Shown here in pieces: positions 1 to 6,597 of a DNA stretch of 11,794 nucleotides. Location: NCBI RefSeq assembly GCF_002399615.1, contig NZ_DHDZ01000051.1, forward strand, positions 12,244 to 24,037. Reading direction: 5' to 3'. The notes under the pieces were generated by a model that was not told the DNA's origin, did not search any database, and saw only the letters and a list, made by a program, of their open reading frames with translations. Origin of the DNA: Pedobacter sp. UBA4863 (GTDB lineage: Bacteria; Bacteroidota; Bacteroidia; Sphingobacteriales; Sphingobacteriaceae). Every line of letters begins with the position of its first letter. Within the stretch, counting starts at the first letter, position 1. The translations under genes were made by a program, and so were the position numbers.

Positions 1-74
1 AAAGCAATAATGCACTACGGGTAGAAAGTTATTTTTGTTATAAACTTAAGCAATATAAATTAAAGCAGGTCTGC

Positions 75-881
75 TTATGGAATAGTATATTCTCCGCTTT
101 GTATGGTATGTGCACTAAAGTAGCCAATAGCGCCTCCTTTTATATTACTTACCGGATTAGCCGGAGCTGCACTGTTTCTTACGCCCTGTGCTCCGTTATC
201 TACACTAAACCAATATTTGTAAACAGGTTCTGCTATGGTTAAAAATTCTAACCTTATTTTATCGCCTTTTTTAAGTTTGCTCTCTTCGGTAAACTCATAA
301 GGAAATATAGTTTGGATAACCATTTTACCATCGGTAAATTCATCGTTAGCAGCCATAATAGACTTAGTATAGATACCATTTTTATATTCGATAAAACGAT
401 AAAAGTTTTTTACACCAATTGGATCGGTATATCTTGCATGAGTAAACCAGCGTGGGCCATCAAACAAACTCAGCTCGTACGGATAAACATCTTCTAACCG
501 CACTACAGCAGGCATTGTACAGGCCGACGTAAATGTTTGTGTACCAACGGTTACCTTAAGCTTGTAAGTTTGTGTTGGCTTACCTTTTAGGGTAGCATTT
601 AGATAAACTCCTTGTTTTGAAACCTCTGTTAATCGAGTAACATTGCCTAAGGCATCTTCTATCTCTACAACAGCTCCGGTAACACCTACAAAATTATTTG
701 AAGTACTATAACTTTTAGTTTTACTTATCAATACACGGGCGCCTTTGTCATGATCCGTCAATAAGGCTTCTATTACATATTTTTCTGCCGCCGTATCTAA
801 ATTCAATTCTATTACTTCCTCACACGAAGAAAAAAGAAAAACAATGGAAAAGAGCGTAATGATCTGTTTTAAATTATTCAT
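75..881 (-). CDS. DUF4249-family outer-membrane lipoprotein
   Basis: 268-aa lipoprotein. The N-terminus is a type II signal peptide: basic start (MNNLK), hydrophobic core, then a lipobox ending FSSC with Cys20 as the lipidated residue, so the mature protein should be anchored in a membrane, most likely the outer one. After it comes a beta-rich domain of the type called DUF4249 (EEVIELNLDTAAEKYVIEA region near residues 21-40), known in Bacteroidota as a companion of TonB-dependent receptors. The start lies 12 bp after the receptor stop on the same strand, so the two are almost certainly co-transcribed and the protein probably acts as a surface partner in uptake, by analogy with SusD but without its fold. 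The substrate cannot be read from sequence. A short dyad overlapping the stop (63-76) followed by TTTAATTTAT on the minus strand could be a weak terminator. The family call is from recognition of the overall pattern, not a search. Confidence 0.8.
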   Translation of the reverse strand: MNNLKQIITLFSIVFLFSSCEEVIELNLDTAAEKYVIEALLTDHDKGARVLISKTKSYSTSNNFVGVTGAVVEIEDALGNVTRLTEVSKQGVYLNATLKGKPTQTYKLKVTVGTQTFTSACTMPAVVRLEDVYPYELSLFDGPRWFTHARYTDPIGVKNFYRFIEYKNGIYTKSIMAANDEFTDGKMVIQTIFPYEFTEESKLKKGDKIRLEFLTIAEPVYKYWFSVDNGAQGVRNSAAPANPVSNIKGGAIGYFSAHTIQSGEYTIP

Positions 882-893
882 CTGTATCAGGTT

Positions 894-3218
894 TTAGAAT
901 TTAAAATTATAAGAAATTGATGGTAGAAATTTAAACAATGTGGTGCGTACTACCTCTGTGTTTGAAGGGTCATTTTCTACTTCGCGGAAGGTAATAGCAT
1001 AGGTGTTTTTTCGACCATAGGCATTGTACAAGCTAAATGAAAGCTCTGAACTAAAATTTTTCTTTTTCTTTAACTGTAGGTTGGCCCCCAAATCTAAGCG
1101 GTGGTAAGCTGGCATACGATACATGTTTCTATCGGTATAGTAAAGAAAAACCTGGCCATCCATATTATATTTTCCGTTTGGAAAGGTAATGGCATCGCCA
1201 GTATAATAAACCCAAGAAGCGTTTAAGCTCCATTTTTCATTTAGTTGGTAAGAACCTACCAAAGCCACTTCATGCGTACGGTCTTGACGGGCATTGTACC
1301 AGTTACCACTGTTAATTCCCTCTATTTGACGTTCTGTTTTAGACAAAGTGTAGCTCAGCCATCCCGTAAAATCACCTTTCTTTTTTTTGAACAATATTTC
1401 TAAACCGTAGGCTCGGCCAATACCATATAAAATTTGTGTTTCTATATTGTCAGAGTTGAAAGTTTCGGCGCCATCCCTATAGTCAATCTGGTTATTCATG
1501 GTTTTATAATAGCTTTCTACGTTTAATTCAAAAGCGTTTTCGAATAAATTCCGATAGTATCCTGTTGCAAACTGATCAGAAACTTCGGGCTTAACCATTA
1601 ACGAACTGGGCAGCCATTTATCGCTTGGGCGGCTAGAGGTAGAGTTAGAAATCATGTGCATGTTTTGTACATTTCTTACATAAGATGCCTTTAAAGAACT
1701 TTGTTGGTTTAACAGATAGCTTAACGATAAGCGAGGTTCTAAATTGAGATAGGTTTTTACCACATCTCCTTTTTTGTAATAGGTGTTATTGATGATGTTT
1801 CCTGCCGGATCTACGGTAAGAAAATTTCCTCCGCCCAATACGCTAAAACCAGTTAAACGCAACCCAAAACCCACATTCAGTTTTTCTGTTGCCTGCCAAT
1901 CGCTCGATGCAAAAAGCGCATTTTCTAAAGAAAATCTTTCTTGGTAATTTATGGGGTTGTAGCTTGAAGCCCCCTTCGAAGTAATTTCTCCTGGGGTAAC
2001 CGTATGGTAAATGGAGCTAAAGCCGAATTTCACTAGGTTTCTATCAGATGCTTGCCAGAAAAAACCGTGTTTTAATGCCCAATCTTTCAACTGCGAAAAA
2101 ATACGAACGTTATCGATGCCTGTATTAATTTCTATTTTATTTTGGTAGCTGCTATAAGATACCGTTGTGGTTGAGTTTAGTTTTGACGAGAAGAGATGCT
2201 TCCATTGTGCGTTGGCAATTCCATTTCCCCAACTTAAACCGAAAGTTTCGGCCAAGCCTAGTTTATCGCTCCCTAAATAGCCCGAAAAGGTCAACTTATC
2301 ATGCTCTCCCAATTGGAAGTCGGCCCTGCCGTTTACATCGTAAAAGTACATGATATTTTGGTTGATGGTGCTATCTGGCGAAAGTCGTATCAGGGCATCT
2401 ACATAAGTTCTTCGGCCAGATAGTATAAATGATGACCCATTCTTTTTAATAGGGCCTTCCAAAGTAAGTTTAGAAGAAATCAACCCTATGCCTCCAGAAG
2501 CCGAGAATTTCTCGTTATCTCCTTGTCGCATCTTAATGTCTAAAACCGAAGAAAGCCTTCCGCCAAATTGTGATGGCATACCGGTTTTGTACACCGTAAT
2601 GTCTTCTACCGCATCCGGATTAAAGGTAGAAAAGAAGCCCATTAAGTGCGCTGCGTTATAAACAGGCACATCGTCCATCAGCACTAAATTTTGGTCTGCC
2701 GAGCCGCCACGCACATAAATACCCGCTCCGCCTTCGCCTGCCGATTTAATGCCCGGCAAAAGCTGTATGGCTTTCATTACGTCGCGTTCGCCAAAAATAA
2801 GCGGGATGTTTTTAATGGCTTTCATGTTTAACCTTTCTGTGCCCATTTGTGGGCTGGCCAGGCTGCGGCTGTCTCTAGTGGTAGAAATTACAATTTCGTT
2901 GAGCTTGTTAGCGCTATCTTCCAACTCAAAATTTAAAGTTTGGTGGTTTCTTACTTTAAAGGTTTTTTGTAGGGTTGCCATGCCCACCGCACTAACTAGA
3001 AAAGTGTAGTTGCCGGCTTTAAGTTCAACTTCGTAATTGCCCAAACTATCGGTTAAAATATTGCGTTTTATTTCAACAATGTTGATGGTTGCCGCTTCGA
3101 TTACCGTTTCGGCACATTTAACCCGACCAGAAACCTTAAAAGTTTGCTGCCCAAAAGCAGTAGAAAAGAAAGATATGCTGAAGAATAGGAGGAGAGTTCT
3201 AAAAAGAATTGATGTCAT
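894..3218 (-). CDS. TonB-dependent receptor with carboxypeptidase-like regulatory domain
   Basis: 774-aa outer-membrane active transporter. Signal peptide about 1-23 (hydrophobic run, AFG cleavage region). A carboxypeptidase-regulatory-like beta-sandwich follows at about 27-105 (FKVSGRVKCAETVIEAATI opening, LTDSLGNYEVEL core). The plug domain is about 115-228, with IYVRGGSADQNLVLMDDVPV at 167-186 and FGGRLSSVLDIKM at 218-230, both typical of Bacteroidota receptors. The rest is a 22-strand-type barrel ending in Phe774 (SYNFKF), the usual C-terminal aromatic recognised by the BAM machinery. It imports a ligand using TonB-ExbBD energy; the ligand is unknown. It is the first gene of a two-gene operon with the DUF4249 lipoprotein. 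The only promoter-like site upstream is a degenerate TAACCTTG on the minus strand at 3243-3236. Length and domain order are normal, with no sign of frameshift. Confidence 0.93.
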   Translation of the reverse strand: MTSILFRTLLLFFSISFFSTAFGQQTFKVSGRVKCAETVIEAATINIVEIKRNILTDSLGNYEVELKAGNYTFLVSAVGMATLQKTFKVRNHQTLNFELEDSANKLNEIVISTTRDSRSLASPQMGTERLNMKAIKNIPLIFGERDVMKAIQLLPGIKSAGEGGAGIYVRGGSADQNLVLMDDVPVYNAAHLMGFFSTFNPDAVEDITVYKTGMPSQFGGRLSSVLDIKMRQGDNEKFSASGGIGLISSKLTLEGPIKKNGSSFILSGRRTYVDALIRLSPDSTINQNIMYFYDVNGRADFQLGEHDKLTFSGYLGSDKLGLAETFGLSWGNGIANAQWKHLFSSKLNSTTTVSYSSYQNKIEINTGIDNVRIFSQLKDWALKHGFFWQASDRNLVKFGFSSIYHTVTPGEITSKGASSYNPINYQERFSLENALFASSDWQATEKLNVGFGLRLTGFSVLGGGNFLTVDPAGNIINNTYYKKGDVVKTYLNLEPRLSLSYLLNQQSSLKASYVRNVQNMHMISNSTSSRPSDKWLPSSLMVKPEVSDQFATGYYRNLFENAFELNVESYYKTMNNQIDYRDGAETFNSDNIETQILYGIGRAYGLEILFKKKKGDFTGWLSYTLSKTERQIEGINSGNWYNARQDRTHEVALVGSYQLNEKWSLNASWVYYTGDAITFPNGKYNMDGQVFLYYTDRNMYRMPAYHRLDLGANLQLKKKKNFSSELSFSLYNAYGRKNTYAITFREVENDPSNTEVVRTTLFKFLPSISYNFKF

Positions 3219-3530
3219 TTTATGTACGGAATTTACAAGGTTAATGAATGAGGGTTTGAGAATATGACAACGAAAAAATACATAGCCCCTATGCTTCTCT
3301 TAATTTTTTGCAAGTTAAGGAGAAAACTGGAAACCTATTGTTGAGGTTTTGCGGTTATGACGGTAATTTGTTCAAATAGATATCTTTATAATTCCTAAAA
3401 TTCAGCCAATATCAATACCTTTATCACCTAATGCTACATTCTTGATGGTCACCCTAAACTGCTCGCTTATATCAATCTTAAAATAGACCCACATGACGTT
3501 CACATCAGCAAACAATATTACGAGGAAAAG
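3219..3530. other. Gap between the divergent receptor and orphan genes
   Basis: 312 bp between divergent genes. The left 90 bp should carry the receptor promoter; the best match to the Bacteroidota -7 box on the minus strand is TAACCTTG (3243-3236), one mismatch from TAnnTTTG, without a well-spaced -33 box. On the plus strand TATCTTTA (3381-3388) is a similarly weak candidate. The right 99 bp (3432-3530) is an open plus-strand frame running into the next gene, described there. No RNA gene, repeat or strong hairpin was seen. Confidence 0.4.
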
Positions 3531-4115
3531 ATGAGTGGCGAGATGATTCTGTCAGCTCTAAGAATACTAAATAAAAATGCCTTTAATCATTATTTGCTCA
3601 ACTGCTCAGAAGAAAACTTGTCGGGATTGTTGCCTGTTGAGGTTACCGATGCACTAGATAGAGTTCTAAGAGCAGAAAAAAATTTTGGAACAGAAATTAC
3701 CAAAAACATCCGTACGGCTTATCTCCACCCCACACACAGGCAATGGGCAGAACAAAGGCTCCATGTTATCCGTAGCAATAAATACATTAATAAAGGACTT
3801 TCTTTATACTTTACGCATAAACGCCCTGAAGATAGTTATGGTATGTGGCTCCGTTATCCTATTAATAATCTTACTGATTTTGAAAATTGGAAAGAGGTTT
3901 ACCTAGAGGGAAAGCAGCTAAATACAGAAATAGAAAATATGCTTAGGCCACGATTCCAACAGAGGGAGGAAATAGAAAATCCATCTAAATATGAACATAC
4001 TGCCCAAAGGGACTTTGGGGCTGTTCAATCCGATGGCTGGTTTAGCACTCGAGAGGCCTTTTTATTGATTGTTATTTTCCTAGGATTGATACAATTAATG
4101 ATAAGAGGATGTTAG
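3531..4115 (+). CDS. Hypothetical protein with C-terminal membrane anchor
   Basis: 194 aa from the first in-frame ATG; I do not recognise the family. Residues 1-175 are polar and charged, with no signal peptide and probably mostly helical. The end (AFLLIVIFLGLIQLMIRGC) is a single hydrophobic segment of about 17 residues closed by Arg-Gly-Cys, so the product looks like a tail-anchored cytoplasmic protein. The start is uncertain: the same frame is open from 3432, after TAA at 3429-3431, and encodes protein-like sequence (for example LLAYINLKIDPHDVHISKQY) but offers no ATG, GTG or TTG. The gene may therefore be truncated or frameshifted at its 5' end, or begin at a rare codon such as ATT 3438. 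Downstream it converges on the antitoxin gene with a 30-bp gap. It stands alone, between an uptake operon and a toxin-antitoxin pair, which fits an accessory locus. No function is proposed. Confidence 0.6.
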   Translation: MSGEMILSALRILNKNAFNHYLLNCSEENLSGLLPVEVTDALDRVLRAEKNFGTEITKNIRTAYLHPTHRQWAEQRLHVIRSNKYINKGLSLYFTHKRPEDSYGMWLRYPINNLTDFENWKEVYLEGKQLNTEIENMLRPRFQQREEIENPSKYEHTAQRDFGAVQSDGWFSTREAFLLIVIFLGLIQLMIRGC

Positions 4116-4145
4116 CAACCCGTGTTTTTTTGTTGAAATTGAGCC

Positions 4146-4598
4146 TTACTTAGCGTATTGGATCTGTTTTGTGGTATTCATTACACTGGCATTGCGCAAA
4201 TGGGCATTTATAGGCGAAACTAATTTATAGGGACGGTTAAACGCTTCCTGTCTTACTTTAAAATAGTCGGCCAGTTTTCTAATTACCTCTTTTGAAAGCC
4301 CTTTTTTATAATTTAAAATATCAGACACATAACTTTTGCCAATACCCAATATGGTTGTCATATCCTGTGGTTTTAGATGATAATCCTGCATAAAAGAGTG
4401 CAACAGGGTAATTGGGTCGGTTTCTTTAAACGTACTGTGTTCTTCGTCGTACTTTTCAATCAGCAAGGTCAATAAATCAATTTCATCTTGCAAGGGTGCG
4501 CTATTTTCATGCGCAAGTAACGTTTCCAGTTGATTACAATATTGCTCGTACTGGCTTTTGTTTTTAATGATGGTATATCTTATTGCGGTTGTTTCCAT
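4146..4598 (-). CDS. higA: HigA-type antitoxin with XRE helix-turn-helix
   Basis: 150 aa from ATG at 4598 (METTAIRYTI). An upstream frame is open but overlaps the toxin gene heavily; starting at 4598 leaves the classic one-base gap after the toxin stop (TAA, C, ATG). The N-terminal half (1-70) is helical and acidic, as in HigA proteins that wrap the toxin. Residues about 75-118 form an XRE-type helix-turn-helix (LKPQDMTTILGIGKSYVSDI, then LSKEVIRKLADYF), the DNA-binding part. A 30-residue tail (121-150) extends past the usual end. In the HigBA family the antitoxin neutralises HigB by direct binding and, with toxin, represses its own promoter. The order toxin then antitoxin is typical of hig loci. 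The 21-bp palindrome at 4955-4975 is the likely operator. I am sure of the class; the exact subfamily could be checked by profile search. Confidence 0.87.
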   Translation of the reverse strand: METTAIRYTIIKNKSQYEQYCNQLETLLAHENSAPLQDEIDLLTLLIEKYDEEHSTFKETDPITLLHSFMQDYHLKPQDMTTILGIGKSYVSDILNYKKGLSKEVIRKLADYFKVRQEAFNRPYKLVSPINAHLRNASVMNTTKQIQYAK

Positions 4599-4599
4599 G

Positions 4600-4932
4600 T
4601 TAATAAAGGTTAATAGTGTATTGTCTGCCTTGTTTGCAAATTTTATCGTATTCTGCATGTGTACCCATCCAACATACAAATAAATGTACCTGTTTTGCTC
4701 CAAAAACATATTTACATATCATTCGATAATTATTTCCTGCAATATCAAAAACAACCCTGTTACTACTTTTGCCTAACAAATCGGTAGTATTATAGGTCTG
4801 TTTCATATCGTTAGGCTCTTCCCAATCGACAAATTTTAGTTTTTCTGTCCAGTCTTCAAGCGAAGTCTTACTTTGTGGATGTACATGCACAAAATCTTCT
4901 AAAGTCTGTTTTTTAATCAGGTGGACTTTCAT
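4600..4932 (-). CDS. higB: HigB-family mRNA interferase toxin
   Basis: 110 aa from ATG at 4932 (MKVHLIKKQT). A TTG 12 bases further upstream is possible, but it lies inside the -7 promoter box, so ATG is preferred. Residues 59-98 carry the family core: RVVFDIAGNNYRMICKY followed by a strand and WMGTHAEYDKI at 88-98, the pattern of HigB_toxin (RelE-like fold). Members cut mRNA on the ribosome and slow growth when the antitoxin is degraded; this is family knowledge, not tested here. His92, Glu94, Tyr95 and Lys97 in the C-terminal motif and Arg70 are candidate active-site residues by position. Length matches intact members, so the toxin is probably functional. It is the first gene of the operon, with its stop 1 bp before the antitoxin start, and is transcribed away from trmB. 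Confidence 0.9.
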   Translation of the reverse strand: MKVHLIKKQTLEDFVHVHPQSKTSLEDWTEKLKFVDWEEPNDMKQTYNTTDLLGKSSNRVVFDIAGNNYRMICKYVFGAKQVHLFVCWMGTHAEYDKICKQGRQYTINLY

Positions 4933-4941
4933 TTTCTTAAA

Positions 4942-4949
4942 CAAAGATA
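4942..4949 (-). promoter_or_regulatory. Putative -7 box of the higBA operon
   Basis: On the minus strand this reads TATCTTTG, an exact match to the Bacteroidota -7 consensus TAnnTTTG, ending 9 bp before the toxin ATG. Transcription would start almost at the gene, giving a very short leader. No clear TTTG box lies at the usual spacing upstream; that place is taken by the palindrome at 4955-4975, consistent with a repressible promoter. Confidence 0.5.
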
Positions 4950-4954
4950 AATAT

Positions 4955-4975
4955 AAGTTCGCAAAAAGTGAACTT
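4955..4975. promoter_or_regulatory. Palindromic operator candidate for HigA
   Basis: Inverted repeat AAGTTCGC-AAAAA-GTGAACTT: the outer 6 bp of each arm match perfectly and 7 of 8 pairs match overall, with a 5-bp A-tract centre. It lies immediately upstream of the higBA -7 box, where a bound repressor would block RNA polymerase. HigA proteins typically bind such dyads to autoregulate; that this one is the site is an inference. Confidence 0.5.
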
Positions 4976-5002
4976 TTTGAAACAACAATTTAACAATTCG
5001 TT

Positions 5003-5042
5003 CCGTTGGATAATTAACAAAAAGGATAGTTTTATCCAATGG
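5003..5042. repeat. Inverted repeat upstream of trmB
   Basis: CCGTTGGATAA (5003-5013) pairs with TTATCCAATGG (5032-5042): 11 pairs with one G-T, around an 18-bp spacer. A shorter dyad GGATA-GTTT-TATCC (5024-5037) shares its right arm, so two alternative folds exist. It lies upstream of the expected trmB transcription start, so it is more likely a protein-binding site than a terminator or leader structure. Confidence 0.5.
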
Positions 5043-5057
5043 GGTAAACAATTTAAT

Positions 5058-5065
5058 TACTTTTG
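5058..5065 (+). promoter_or_regulatory. Putative -7 box of trmB
   Basis: TACTTTTG matches TAnnTTTG exactly and ends 17 bp before the GTG start of trmB. The -33 region (about 5030-5038) lacks a TTTG and falls in the right arm of the neighbouring inverted repeat, so promoter strength may depend on a regulator. Confidence 0.45.
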
Positions 5066-5082
5066 CACTTTAATTTTTAATT

Positions 5083-5733
5083 GTGGGAAAAGACAAACTC
5101 AGAAAATTTGCGGAAATAAACACCTTTCCGAACGTATATCAATTAGACGAAGCCAAAGTATTGAAAGGAAATTGGGCAAAAACCCATTTTAAAAACGATA
5201 ATCCTGTGGTATTGGAGTTGGCTTGCGGAAAAGGAGAATATTCGGTTGGTTTGGCTAGGCTTTTCCCAGAAAAAAACTTTATTGGTATAGACCTAAAAGG
5301 AAATAGAATTTGGCGAGGAGCTAGAACGGGTGTTGATGAAGGAATTCCAAACCTTGCTTTTTTACGCATCCAAATTGAAGATTTGTTGGCGTATTTTGGC
5401 GAACAAGAAGTGGATGAGATTTGGATTACTTTTGCCGATCCACAGCCGCAAATTAGCAGGGAACGTAAGCGCTTAACATCGCCAAATTTCTTGGCAAAGT
5501 ATAAGCTTTTACTGCGTAACGGTGCTAAAATTAACCTAAAAACCGATAATGATGGTTTGTATAGCTACACGAAGGAAAAAATAGCAGAACTAGGTTTGCT
5601 AACCCATAAAGATACCAACCATTTGTACCAATCTGATTTGGCCGATGAGGTACTTTCTATCAAAACGCATTACGAACGGATTTATCTTAAAAAAGATAAA
5701 AACATTAATTATATTCAGTTTTCTTTTTCATAA
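5083..5733 (+). CDS. trmB: tRNA (guanine-N7-)-methyltransferase
   Basis: 216 aa. TrmB uses S-adenosylmethionine to methylate N7 of G46 in the variable loop of tRNAs. Motifs seen: SAM-binding loop ELACGKGEY (45-53), acidic end of the next strand in FIGIDLKGNR (67-76), the family motif ITFADPQPQ (115-123) where many bacteria have FPDPWPK, KRLTS (129-133), and LKTDNDGLY (152-160). The FADPQP variant fits the Bacteroidota branch. The start is GTG at 5083: the N-terminus it gives (MGKDKLRKFAEINTFPNVYQ) looks like the conserved beginning of Bacteroidota TrmB, and no ATG gives this. It is divergent from higBA and followed after 29 bp by the alkyltransferase-like gene, probably in one transcript. Confidence 0.93.
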   Translation: MGKDKLRKFAEINTFPNVYQLDEAKVLKGNWAKTHFKNDNPVVLELACGKGEYSVGLARLFPEKNFIGIDLKGNRIWRGARTGVDEGIPNLAFLRIQIEDLLAYFGEQEVDEIWITFADPQPQISRERKRLTSPNFLAKYKLLLRNGAKINLKTDNDGLYSYTKEKIAELGLLTHKDTNHLYQSDLADEVLSIKTHYERIYLKKDKNINYIQFSFS

Positions 5734-5762
5734 AGACTAAAGGTAAAAAACCATAGACCAAA

Positions 5763-6095
5763 ATGCCCCATGCCCTAACCTTTTACGAACAAGTTTACGA
5801 AGTGGCAAGGCTAGTGCCTAAAGGAAGGGTTACCTCTTATGGCGCAATAGCCAAGGCGCTAGGCGTAGCCAACTCGTCGAGAATGGTGGGACATGCCATG
5901 GCTTATGCAGGGCAGGCCAGCCCTAAAGTACCCGCACATAGAATAGTAAACAGTAGCGGTTTGCTAACCGGTAGATTTCATTTCTCGCCACCAAGTTTAA
6001 TGCAAGCATTGTTAGAAAAAGAAGGAATTACGGTAGTTAACGATAAAATTAAGAACTTTAAACAAGTGTTTTGGGATCCGTTGCAAGAACTGTAG
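5763..6095 (+). CDS. Alkyltransferase-like (ATL) MGMT-family protein
   Basis: 110 aa, the size of stand-alone ATL proteins and of the C-terminal domain of O6-methylguanine-DNA methyltransferase. The DNA-binding fold is visible: GRVTSYGAIAKALG (21-34), and SSRMVGHAM (38-46) with Arg40 as the arginine that takes the place of the flipped base. The active-site motif PCHR is replaced by PAHR (57-60): Ala58 stands where the alkyl-accepting cysteine should be. The protein therefore cannot perform methyl transfer. ATL proteins bind O6-alkylguanine and steer it to nucleotide excision repair; this role is from the family. It follows trmB by 29 bp and precedes the CMD gene by 84 bp containing repeat copies. 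Whether all three share a transcript is not certain. Confidence 0.88.
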   Translation: MPHALTFYEQVYEVARLVPKGRVTSYGAIAKALGVANSSRMVGHAMAYAGQASPKVPAHRIVNSSGLLTGRFHFSPPSLMQALLEKEGITVVNDKIKNFKQVFWDPLQEL

Positions 6096-6126
6096 AAGTC
6101 CGATGTCGGAAGACGGAAGTCCGATG
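6095..6126. repeat. Short GAAGTCCGATG direct repeat
   Basis: GAAGTCCGATG occurs at 6095-6105 and 6116-6126, with GTCGGAAGACG between them, a 21-bp period. The same words (AGTCCGA, GTCGGAA) recur at 10019-10049 in this window. I recall such GTCCGAA/GTCGGAA strings as common dispersed repeats behind genes in Pedobacter; a genome search would confirm. Confidence 0.6.
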
Positions 6127-6179
6127 ATATTATTGCATATTCAATCATTCACATACCCTCATTTAATCATTACCAAATC

Positions 6180-6521
6180 ATGGGAAAATTAGTAGAAGAG
6201 TTTAACAACTATCGTTCACGTATGAACGAACGGGTAATGGAAACCGCCAATACCAATATTAAGCGTTTTTTTGCATTAGACACTACTGCTTATGCCGAAG
6301 GCGCATTAAATGTAAAAACAAAGGAAATGTTGGGCTTAGTGGCTTCGATGGTTTTAAGGTGCGATGATTGCATAAAATACCACTTAGAAAAATGCCACAA
6401 CGAAGGCGTTACCAACGATGAAATTAACGAAGTTTTTATGATAGCCAATTTGGTAGGTGGCTCTATCGTTATTCCGCATTACAGAAGGGCAGTAGAGTTT
6501 TGGGATGATTTACAGCAATAG
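6180..6521 (+). CDS. Carboxymuconolactone decarboxylase-family (AhpD-like) protein
   Basis: 113 aa, the usual size of single-domain CMD/AhpD-like proteins. The hallmark is LRCDDCIKYH (59-68): Cys61 and Cys64 form the CxxC redox pair and His68 sits in the proton-relay position of AhpD. The following helix (GVTNDEINEVFMIANLVGG) and the close (IPHYRRAVEFWDDL) match the family. With CxxC present, a thiol-disulfide or peroxidase-partner function is more likely than decarboxylation, but the substrate is unknown. A third cysteine, Cys72, is near the pair. The only promoter-like site is TATTATTG (6128-6135), one mismatch from the -7 box. The gene ends 19 bp before a strong terminator, so it closes the plus-strand block that begins with trmB. 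Confidence 0.87.
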   Translation: MGKLVEEFNNYRSRMNERVMETANTNIKRFFALDTTAYAEGALNVKTKEMLGLVASMVLRCDDCIKYHLEKCHNEGVTNDEINEVFMIANLVGGSIVIPHYRRAVEFWDDLQQ

Positions 6522-6539
6522 CGAAGCTGGCATTAATAA

Positions 6540-6580
6540 AAAAAACAGCTTTTGGAGACGCCAAAAGCTGTTTTTTATTT
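6540..6580. terminator. Strong bidirectional rho-independent terminator
   Basis: A perfect 15-bp or longer stem: AAAAACAGCTTTTGG (6541-6555), loop AGACG, CCAAAAGCTGTTTTT (6561-6575). The plus strand continues as T-rich TTATTTT and the minus strand also ends in a long T run. It lies between the convergent CMD gene and the lipoprotein gene (stop at 6598) and can serve both. Confidence 0.92.
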
Positions 6581-6597
6581 TAGATAGACTTTATGCG

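Noticed and set aside
2165..3009. Plus-strand open frames inside the TonB-dependent receptor gene
   Set aside because: They are antisense to a complete, well-conserved gene and encode arginine/serine-rich sequence without recognisable domains.
3402..3494. Minus-strand 30-codon frame (MWVYFKIDIS...) in the gap before the orphan gene
   Set aside because: It is antisense to the open plus-strand extension of the orphan gene, very short and without a promoter; mirrored codon bias can make such frames look protein-like.
4599..4709. Longer HigA beginning inside the toxin gene
   Set aside because: It would overlap the toxin by over 100 bp and add sequence that is only the toxin gene in another frame; the ATG at 4598 gives a standard HigA length.
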